From positions 1-7,895 of the forward strand of contig CADCOF010000164.1 in the NCBI GenBank assembly GCA_902802975.1: a stretch of 7,895 nucleotides of DNA, read 5' to 3'. Below, piece after piece: positions 1 to 4,886 of this stretch (positions within the stretch are counted from its first letter, which is position 1; the number at the start of each line of letters is the position of its first letter). The position numbers and the translations under genes were made by a program. The stretch comes from an uncultured Ruminococcus sp. GTDB lineage: Bacteria > Bacillota > Clostridia > Oscillospirales > Acutalibacteraceae. The notes beneath the pieces are model-generated. The model was not told the origin of the DNA, did no database searches, and saw only the letters and a list, made by a program, of their open reading frames with translations.

Positions 1-69
1 CTATGATCGATAGAAATAAACATTTGAATTCTTCCAACTGCTCAGATAGAAAGTATTTACCTGAAAACG

Positions 70-98
70 TTGATATTGTTCCGATTCGATGGTATAAT
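70..98 (+). promoter_or_regulatory. SigA-type promoter of the small ORF and aac-like gene
   Basis: A -35 box TTGATA (70-75) and a perfect -10 box TATAAT (93-98) are separated by exactly 17 bp. The start point would fall near 105, only a few bases before the ribosome binding site GGAGGTG (110-116). No terminator lies between this promoter and the acetyltransferase gene at 332, so it probably drives both. The match is read from sequence; activity is inferred. Confidence 0.72.
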
Positions 99-122
99 AT
101 TCGCAAAAGGGAGGTGAATTCT

Positions 123-293
123 GTGAAGATACAGGAATTCAGAGATAATGTAGAAAAGATAGCGTTGGAGCTATACAAATTGCTTCCGAAAAATAAGAAA
201 GAGTAAGACGCTGATCCACTGATCGAAGATATTATTTCCGGCGAAACAACAGAGAAAAAGGCAAATGAGACATTGGATTTTGATATTTATTAA
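123..293 (+). pseudogene. Small GTG-started ORF interrupted by an in-frame stop: gene remnant or leader peptide
   Basis: A GTG at 123 sits 6 nt after a strong ribosome binding site (GGAGGTG, 110-116) and just after a good promoter, so translation very likely starts here. The product is 27 residues, with a charged helix-like core (QEFRDNVEKIALELYKLLPK), and ends at TAA 204-206. The same frame then stays open for another 28 codons (207-290: DADPLIEDIISGETTEKKAN and on to FDIY) before a second TAA at 291-293, and the second half reads like normal soluble protein. Two explanations fit: the start of a longer gene broken by a nonsense change and truncated before the aac-like gene, or a short leader peptide upstream of a resistance-type gene. 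I do not recognise the family. The frame also stays open upstream to position 3, but that stretch overlaps the promoter and is probably not translated. Confidence 0.5.
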
Positions 294-331
294 AGCAAGC
301 CTAAGAATATTTTTGCGGAAAGGAAACTCAA

Positions 332-1129
332 ATGGAGAAGCAATTTATTCTAAAATCGGACATACTTGACGCACTTGAAAAACTTGGAGTAAAACCGGGT
401 CAAGTAATCATGGTGCATACGTCACTCAGCAGCATCGGATATATCTGCGGAGGTTCTCAGACTGTTATTGAAGCATTGTTAGAATCTGTCGGCAATGACG
501 GCACTATAATGATGCCAACACAATCATGGAAAAATCTTGATCCTGAAACAGGCGTGCATTGGGAAACCGAAAAAGACAATTGGCAGGCAATACGTGATAA
601 TTGGCCGCCGTATGATAAAAATATCACACCTACAAATACAATGGGGGCAGTCGCGGAAATGTTCAGACATTGGAAAGGAACTATTCGCAGCGATCACCCG
701 GCACGATCTGTAGCAGCAAACGGCAAATATGCAGAATATCTGACGAAGGAACACGATCTGTCAAATATTTTCGGAGATGGTTCTCCTATCGGAAAACTAT
801 ACGAACTTGACGCTTATGTACTTCTCATAGGCGTCGGATACGACAAAAACACCTCACTTCACCTTGCCGATGCAAGAGCGGAGTATGTCGGCAAACATTT
901 CTGCACAGAACACAGTGCCGTTTTTGAAAACGAAAAAAGGGTGTGGAAAGCTTATGATACACTGTATGTTGACGGCGAAGATTTCGAGCAGATAGGTTTG
1001 GATTTTGAAAAAGTCTGCAATGTAAAAAAAGTTACTTTAGGAAATGCAGTCCTACGATTAATGAAACAAAGGGAGCTTGTAGATTTCGCCGTAGAGTGGA
1101 TCGAGAAAAACAGAAATTCAAATTCATGA
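332..1129 (+). CDS. AAC(3)-family aminoglycoside N(3)-acetyltransferase-like protein
   Basis: The 265-residue product fits the antibiotic N-acetyltransferase family (AAC(3)/YokD/FrbF type), whose members move an acetyl group from acetyl-CoA to an amine, classically the 3-amino group of 2-deoxystreptamine aminoglycosides, in the cytoplasm. Family landmarks appear in order: VHTSLSSIGYICGG (28-41), MPTQSW (61-66), PTNTMGAVAEMFR (100-112), RSDHPARSVAANG (119-131), GSPIGKLYELDAYVLLIGVG (150-169) and NTSLHLADARA (173-183). Length is normal for the family (about 260-290). The ATG at 332 follows AAAGGA (319-324) by 7 nt. It lies 38 bp after the small ORF, and two hairpins follow it. Many chromosomal members have unproven substrates, so real drug resistance is not shown by sequence. 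The family call is firm; substrate is unknown. Confidence 0.9.
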   Translation: MEKQFILKSDILDALEKLGVKPGQVIMVHTSLSSIGYICGGSQTVIEALLESVGNDGTIMMPTQSWKNLDPETGVHWETEKDNWQAIRDNWPPYDKNITPTNTMGAVAEMFRHWKGTIRSDHPARSVAANGKYAEYLTKEHDLSNIFGDGSPIGKLYELDAYVLLIGVGYDKNTSLHLADARAEYVGKHFCTEHSAVFENEKRVWKAYDTLYVDGEDFEQIGLDFEKVCNVKKVTLGNAVLRLMKQRELVDFAVEWIEKNRNSNS

Positions 1130-1164
1130 GTTACGCCACTGCCTATAGAGTCAGTGGCGTTAAC
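1130..1164. terminator. Hairpin directly after the aac-like gene
   Basis: ACGCCACTG (1133-1141) and CAGTGGCGT (1152-1160) form a perfect 9-bp stem with a 10-nt loop. Allowing one bulged T, the stem extends through GTTA/TAAC to about 12 bp (1130-1164). It begins at the base after the TGA stop. There is no T-run behind it, so it may be a weak terminator or a transcript 3'-end stabiliser. Confidence 0.5.
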
Positions 1165-1187
1165 CTAATATTCTATCACATTTACAA

Positions 1188-1224
1188 CGCCCGGTCTTTT
1201 TCAAAGAGACCGGGCGAAAATTTT
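1188..1224. terminator. GC-rich hairpin between convergent aac-like gene and glgB
   Basis: CGCCCGGTCT (1188-1197) pairs perfectly with AGACCGGGCG (1207-1216) over 10 bp with a 9-nt loop, followed on the plus strand by AAAATTTTC. It lies between two genes transcribed toward each other, which is where a shared terminator is expected. The tail is only partly T-rich on the plus strand and not on the minus strand, so efficiency in either direction is uncertain. Confidence 0.55.
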
Positions 1225-1285
1225 CTATTACACACTCTGCCAGACTCTGGTTTTGTGCATTTTTAGTTTTTTGCTAATTTACAGG

Positions 1286-3208
1286 TTAATTACTTTCTTC
1301 TGCCTTATTTTCCGAGTCCTTTTCTGCTTTCTCTTCCGATTTTTCTTCCGATTTTTCTTCCGACTCTGTCTCAGTCTCCGGTTTGGTTTTATTTTCAAAT
1401 TCAATATCTTCCATCGGCTTGATTATTATCGCAGCAAGCGGAGGCAAATGCAGATGCAAGTATCCATTCTCCGATCTTCTCGGACTATTCAATCTGTCAA
1501 GACCTCCGTAAATTGACTCATCCGAATTGAGTACCTCTCGAAAACAACCGTCAAACCCGACTGCAAGCCAGTATTCTTTTTCATATGGCGAAAAATTCAG
1601 CACAACAAACAGGATATCTCCCTCGCTGCTTTCCCTTTTGTATGCAAAAATATTGTTGTCCGCATTTGTAAGATCGAGCCATGAAAATGATCTTGGGTCG
1701 TAGTCATCGTGATAAAGAGCAGGCTCCGCTTTATACATCAGATTCAATGCACGAATGTACTCATGGAAACTGTCATGTGCCGGATACTCCAGCAAATTCC
1801 AGCCCAGCGGCTGGTTGCTGTTCCATTCCATATACTCCGCAAGCTCATTACCCATAAAGTTCAACTTCTTGCCCGGATGCGTGATCTGATACGTAAAATA
1901 CGTTTTTAGATCGGCAAATTTCTGCTCCTGAGTATCTCCGTACACTCTTGTCATAAGCGACTGCCTGTCGTTCGCAACCTCATCATGCGAAAGCGTCAGC
2001 ATAAACAGCCCCTGATTGAAATAATACATCGGGTATGTCATTTTGTCATGAACATTATTTCTCTCATTAAATGGCGTTTGAATGTAATTCTGAGTTTCGC
2101 TAATCCAGCCGAAATTCCACATATAATCAAAGCCAATTCCGCCGTATATAACGGGCGCGGTGCATTTTGTTCTGCATGACGCGTCTTCCGCAATGAACAT
2201 TACATCGGGGTGGTAGGCATTGAGCGTATACAGAGTATTACGAATAAACCATACGCCGCAGTCGTTTTCGGGAGTATCAGGCGTACCGTCATTGTAGATC
2301 AGATACGAAACGGCGTCAAACCGTATACCGTCAAAGTGATATTTGTTTATCCAGAAATTCACCGAAGAACGCATAAAACTCTGCACAAACGGCTTTGAAT
2401 AATCGAAGCGCAGTGATCCCCATGCAGAAGTTCGAAGTTCGGGCATTTTGCTTTCATACATATACGAACCGTCGAACATCTCTAGTCCGTGTTCGTCATT
2501 TGCAAAATGAACGGGCACAATGTCAAGGATTACGCCAATGTCGTTGATATGACAGGTATCAATTAAATCCATAAGATACCGCGGCTCGCCGTAACGTGAA
2601 GTCGGCGCAAACCACCCTGTACCCTGGTAGCCCCACGACCCGTCGAACGGGTACTCGCACAGCGGCATAAATTCAATATGCGTATAACCCATATCGCGGA
2701 CATACGGAATCAAATTGGTTTTCAGCTCTTCATATTTATACAAACGCTCATCGCCGGTCAATTCGTCCTTGACTTTCCACGTTCCCAAATGAACCTCGTA
2801 GATATTAAGCGGAGAATGGTAATTTTTGTTTCGGTTCTCAATCCACGCACTGTCGCGCCAGCTGTAAGTGTCGAGATCATACACGATAGACGCATTATCA
2901 GGACGAACCTCGCAGTAGTAGCCGAAAGGGTCGGTCTTATCTACCGCTCCGTTTTCGGAATAGACTCTATATTTGTAATGAACACCCTCACCAATGCCTT
3001 GAACAAAAGCACTCCATACGCCAAAAATATCACGCGTCATGACGATCTCGCTCCAGTCGTTGAAATCTGCGCACAAGCAGACCGACTTTGCAGCGGGCGC
3101 ATAAACCGAAAAATACACTCCCCCATTTTCAACGTGCGCGCCAAACAATTCATAAGACGACGACTCAACACCGTTGATATGGTTTTTTATTCTGTTATGA
3201 TCGTACAT
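1286..3208 (-). CDS. glgB: 1,4-alpha-glucan branching enzyme (GH13)
   Basis: GlgB cuts an alpha-1,4 glucan chain and rejoins it as an alpha-1,6 branch during glycogen synthesis in the cytoplasm. Counting from the chosen start (640 residues), an N-terminal CBM48-type beta-sandwich (about 20-110; YFSVYAPAAKSVCLCADFNDW) precedes the GH13 barrel (about 135-480) and an all-beta C-terminal domain (to about 598). Catalytic regions are visible: DIVPVHF; DGIRFDAV with nucleophile Asp298; FIAED with acid/base Glu341; LSHDEV with Asp409; then the GlgB-typical THPGKKLNFMGNE. The start is the second in-frame ATG (3206-3208), because AAAGGAG sits 6 nt upstream of it; the first ATG at 3233-3235 would add 9 residues and has no such site. 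The last ~40 residues are an extra acidic Glu/Lys/Ser tail not typical of the family. No other glycogen genes are in the window. Confidence 0.96.
   Translation of the reverse strand: MYDHNRIKNHINGVESSSYELFGAHVENGGVYFSVYAPAAKSVCLCADFNDWSEIVMTRDIFGVWSAFVQGIGEGVHYKYRVYSENGAVDKTDPFGYYCEVRPDNASIVYDLDTYSWRDSAWIENRNKNYHSPLNIYEVHLGTWKVKDELTGDERLYKYEELKTNLIPYVRDMGYTHIEFMPLCEYPFDGSWGYQGTGWFAPTSRYGEPRYLMDLIDTCHINDIGVILDIVPVHFANDEHGLEMFDGSYMYESKMPELRTSAWGSLRFDYSKPFVQSFMRSSVNFWINKYHFDGIRFDAVSYLIYNDGTPDTPENDCGVWFIRNTLYTLNAYHPDVMFIAEDASCRTKCTAPVIYGGIGFDYMWNFGWISETQNYIQTPFNERNNVHDKMTYPMYYFNQGLFMLTLSHDEVANDRQSLMTRVYGDTQEQKFADLKTYFTYQITHPGKKLNFMGNELAEYMEWNSNQPLGWNLLEYPAHDSFHEYIRALNLMYKAEPALYHDDYDPRSFSWLDLTNADNNIFAYKRESSEGDILFVVLNFSPYEKEYWLAVGFDGCFREVLNSDESIYGGLDRLNSPRRSENGYLHLHLPPLAAIIIKPMEDIEFENKTKPETETESEEKSEEKSEEKAEKDSENKAEESN
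1329..1364 (-). repeat. Three tandem 12-bp units encoding SEEK repeats in the GlgB tail
   Basis: Read on the plus strand, TTCTCTTCCGAT, TTTTCTTCCGAT and TTTTCTTCCGAC (1329-1340, 1341-1352, 1353-1364) are three near-identical 12-bp units. On the coding strand they translate in frame to Ser-Glu-Glu-Lys three times, followed by AEKDSENKAEESN. The unit is a multiple of three, so copy number can change without shifting the frame. Confidence 0.85.
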
Positions 3209-3243
3209 TTCAAACTCCTTTCCGGGATATAACATACCCCACG

Positions 3244-3279
3244 AAGTATTTCATCAATTATAAGTATTTCATCAATTAT
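3244..3279. repeat. Perfect 18-bp tandem direct repeat in the glgB leader
   Basis: AAGTATTTCATCAATTAT occurs at 3244-3261 and again, immediately adjacent and without mismatch, at 3262-3279. It lies 36 bp upstream of the glgB start codon, inside the likely 5' leader on the minus strand. Each copy carries ATTA/TAAT-type sequence, and the junction creates a minus-strand TATAAT (3262-3257) with no well-spaced -35 box. It may be a regulator site or simple slippage duplication. Confidence 0.85.
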
Positions 3280-3372
3280 TTTGTTAAGGAGAAGAAAAAT
3301 CAGTAAAAAAGATTTTGGGAGATATATACATCAGACTTTTTATATTTGTAAATTGTCTGTTGCATAATATCT

Positions 3373-3400
3373 ATTATATACCATTTTAAAATAAAATCAA
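3373..3400 (-). promoter_or_regulatory. Candidate glgB promoter
   Basis: On the minus strand TTGATT (3400-3395) is followed after 16 bp by TATAAT (3378-3373). The start point would lie near 3366, giving a leader of about 158 nt that includes the 18-bp tandem repeat. A second minus-strand TATAAT preceded by TG (extended -10 form) lies at 3464-3459, so a second start point is possible. In such AT-rich DNA chance matches are common. Confidence 0.45.
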
Positions 3401-3551
3401 GGAAATTATGAAACATTCAAGTCAAGACTTCTACTATCAATTCAGCTGAAATTTGTTCATTATATCACAAGTTCACATATAAATCACATTTTAAAAAAAG
3501 TTGTACAATAATATCAAAACAGATTTGTCTACTTTATTTACATAATAGGTA

Positions 3552-3581
3552 TTGAAAAAGCCGGCAGATTTGTTGTATAAT
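3552..3581 (+). promoter_or_regulatory. Promoter of the pilin-like gene
   Basis: TTGAAA (3552-3557) and TATAAT (3576-3581) are 18 bp apart. Transcription would begin near 3588, leaving a leader of about 55 nt before the ATG at 3644. This also argues against the in-frame GTG at 3590 as the start codon. The leader is too short for the usual c-di-GMP riboswitches found before some clostridial pilin genes. Confidence 0.65.
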
Positions 3582-3643
3582 ATAAACAGGTGGGTCTATG
3601 CACCAAAAGGGGATCAGATTTTAAAGAAAGAAAGGTGAAGCCT

Positions 3644-4126
3644 ATGAAACAACGTATCAAAGCAGTTAAAAGAAATTCCAAAAAAGGCTTTACGCTTGTG
3701 GAGCTTGTTATCGTAATTGCAATTTTGGCTGTATTGGCGGGCATTTCGATCCCCGTAATAACTACAATCATTAATTCATCGAAACTGTCTGTTATGCAGT
3801 CGGACGCAGCAACAATGAACATGGTAGTAAAGGAAGCAGTCAACACATCAAAGGTTGAACTGAGATTATCTCAGTATAACGGCAAAACCGCGATGAATGC
3901 AAACATCGGCGATGTATGCATTGCGGCGAACCTCGGTCAAACGGGAAAATTTACGATTGCAGACGGAACATTTTTCACTCGTGAAATCGGCAGCAAAACA
4001 TATCAAATGGTTTATACAACACGAAATGAAGTTGAAATAAACTCAAGCGACGGTGAAATTGCCGCGTCCGATATTCTCTATGAATTGGATGCAAGCGTAA
4101 ATGTTTCTGACCTCGATCCAAAATAA
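3644..4126 (+). CDS. Type IV pilin-like prepilin
   Basis: The 160-residue product carries a classic class III (prepilin) signal: a basic 15-residue leader ending in KKG, then FTLVELVIVIAILAVLAG, with Glu5 of the mature chain in place. A prepilin peptidase would cut between Gly15 and Phe16 and methylate the Phe. The hydrophobic helix spans about 16-38 and continues into an amphipathic helix (to about 67). The rest is a small variable domain of about 95 residues with one cysteine, so no disulfide is likely. The start is the ATG at 3644, 6 nt after AAAGGTG, rather than the upstream in-frame GTG at 3590. No prepilin peptidase, ATPase or platform protein is nearby, so assembly genes must lie elsewhere. 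It could be a pilus subunit, a minor pilin or a ComG/Gsp-type pseudopilin; sequence does not decide. Confidence 0.88.
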   Translation: MKQRIKAVKRNSKKGFTLVELVIVIAILAVLAGISIPVITTIINSSKLSVMQSDAATMNMVVKEAVNTSKVELRLSQYNGKTAMNANIGDVCIAANLGQTGKFTIADGTFFTREIGSKTYQMVYTTRNEVEINSSDGEIAASDILYELDASVNVSDLDPK

Positions 4127-4133
4127 GCAGCAT

Positions 4134-4219
4134 GGCGGCGTGCCGCCAACCCGGTTCGCACACCAACTTTATAGTTTCAATCACTTTTCACCCGCGCCCA
4201 ACATTATGCTAGACGCGGG
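4134..4219. repeat. Diverged copy of the GC-rich palindromic repeat element
   Basis: GGCGGC-GT-GCCGCC (4134-4147) starts 7 bases after the pilin stop codon. After 43 bp comes a second hairpin, CCCGCG (4191-4196) pairing with CGCGGG (4214-4219) around a 17-nt AT-rich loop. The repeat units near the right end of the window have the same order: a GGCGGC/GCCGCC palindrome, about 54 bp, then CCCGCGCC, an AT-rich loop and ACGCGGGC. The sequence between the hairpins has diverged and the long outer stem is not preserved. It may act as a terminator for the pilin gene, though no T-run follows. Confidence 0.6.
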
Positions 4220-4288
4220 CAGTATAGTTAATTTCAGGAGATAGGCTCCTTTATCGACCTGAATCTATTATACAAGGAGAATTCTAAA

Positions 4289-4699
4289 ATGGCATTATTA
4301 TTTCCTTTGATCGGCATATTTGTATTTGGGCTTTTAGCGGTATTATTTATTGCAGTCATTCCAAATAACACAAAAAAGAAGGAACAGCAGTGTTCCCAGA
4401 CAGTACTCGCTAAAATTGTAGAATTAAAAAGTTCCGCAGATAGTCCCAATATGTTTGCACCGGTGTATGAATATTCCTTCAACGGGAATTCCTACAGAAA
4501 AGAATCAAATGTTTACACTAACTATAATGTTCCTGCAGTAGGTACAGAAAGGAAACTGCTTATTGACCCTAACAATCCTGATGTATACACTGATCCCGAA
4601 AGAAATGCGTCCACAATGAAAGTAATGAAGATCATAGGATTCTGCATGGCAGGCGGAGCTGTTGTGTTCGTGGTTATCGGAATAATGATAAATATATAG
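4289..4699 (+). CDS. DUF3592-type small membrane protein
   Basis: This 136-residue protein has two hydrophobic segments (about 3-24 and 112-135) flanking a polar, probably extracytoplasmic domain. That domain contains the family-style pattern [17 protein letters not shown] (57-73), then [20 protein letters not shown] (81-100), matching the DUF3592 layout of a helix, a small beta domain with a 'Y-x-Y-x-x-x-G' strand and a 'DPxNP' turn, and a second helix. Function is unknown for the family. The ATG at 4289 follows AAGGAGA (4274-4280) by 8 nt. No convincing promoter was found in the 162-bp gap after the pilin gene, so it may be read from the pilin promoter across the repeat element. A strong terminator follows 18 bp after its stop. 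Confidence 0.82.
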   Translation: MALLFPLIGIFVFGLLAVLFIAVIPNNTKKKEQQCSQTVLAKIVELKSSADSPNMFAPVYEYSFNGNSYRKESNVYTNYNVPAVGTERKLLIDPNNPDVYTDPERNASTMKVMKIIGFCMAGGAVVFVVIGIMINI

Positions 4700-4716
4700 G
4701 CATATCATTTTTTTAG

Positions 4717-4749
4717 ACAGGCGGAGTATTTGTGTCCGCCTGTTTTTTT
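4717..4749 (+). terminator. Intrinsic terminator after the DUF3592 gene
   Basis: ACAGGCGGA (4717-4725) pairs perfectly with TCCGCCTGT (4735-4743) over 9 bp with a 9-nt loop, and the stem runs straight into seven Ts (4743-4749). This is a textbook rho-independent terminator separating the DUF3592 gene from valS. Confidence 0.92.
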
Positions 4750-4803
4750 GTCAGCGTTTTTCGATATGGTACCCCGGTATATCACCAAAGAAAAGCGAAA
4801 CGA

Positions 4804-4832
4804 TTGACAATTATTCGGGCAGGTGTTATAAT
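4804..4832 (+). promoter_or_regulatory. Consensus extended -10 promoter of valS
   Basis: TTGACA (4804-4809), 17 bp, then TATAAT (4827-4832), with TG at 4824-4825 forming an extended -10 element. Both hexamers are perfect. The start point would fall near 4839, so the leader is only about 48 nt long. It is therefore too short to hold a T-box, and high constitutive expression is the simplest inference. Confidence 0.88.
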
Positions 4833-4886
4833 AAAATGCGATATTTATACTTGCCGAACGGCAATTTCAGAAGGAGAAATTTCAGT

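Larger units (their letters stand above)
3209..3643. other. AT-rich divergent intergenic region between glgB and the pilin-like gene
   Basis: No credible gene is seen in these 435 bases; open frames here are short and lack ribosome binding sites. The stretch is strongly AT-rich. It holds the glgB ribosome binding site, the 18-bp tandem repeat, a candidate glgB promoter (3373-3400), three TCACA motifs (3465, 3473, 3484) beside a second minus-strand TATAAT (3464-3459), and the pilin promoter (3552-3581) with its leader. Confidence 0.7.

Noticed and set aside
3..122. Coding sequence upstream of the GTG start, in the same frame
   Set aside because: The stretch contains the -35/-10 promoter and the ribosome binding site for the GTG at 123, so the open frame is probably incidental. 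The end of an upstream gene entering from outside the window cannot be fully excluded.
1240..1255. CCAGA-C-TCTGG followed by TTTT as a terminator
   Set aside because: The 5-bp arms leave a single-base loop, which cannot form a stable hairpin; pairing would shrink to about 4 bp or fewer.
2678..3232. Plus-strand open frame of 184 codons antisense to glgB
   Set aside because: It lies wholly within the well-supported glgB gene, has no family features, and arises from the codon pattern of the opposite strand.
3465..3488. Three TCACA motifs as CRP-like operator sites
   Set aside because: Spacing is irregular (8 and 11 bp), there are no matching TGTGA half-sites in palindromic arrangement, and CRP-type regulation is not typical in Clostridia.
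3588..3643. c-di-GMP or other riboswitch in the pilin leader
   Set aside because: The leader is only about 55 nt and shows no more than a 4-bp GGTG/CACC pairing, too little for a known riboswitch class.
4836..4886. N-terminal extension of ValS from the ATG at 4836
   Set aside because: That ATG lies at or before the predicted transcription start and lacks a ribosome binding site, while the ATG at 4887 has AAGGAG upstream and gives the normal ValS length.
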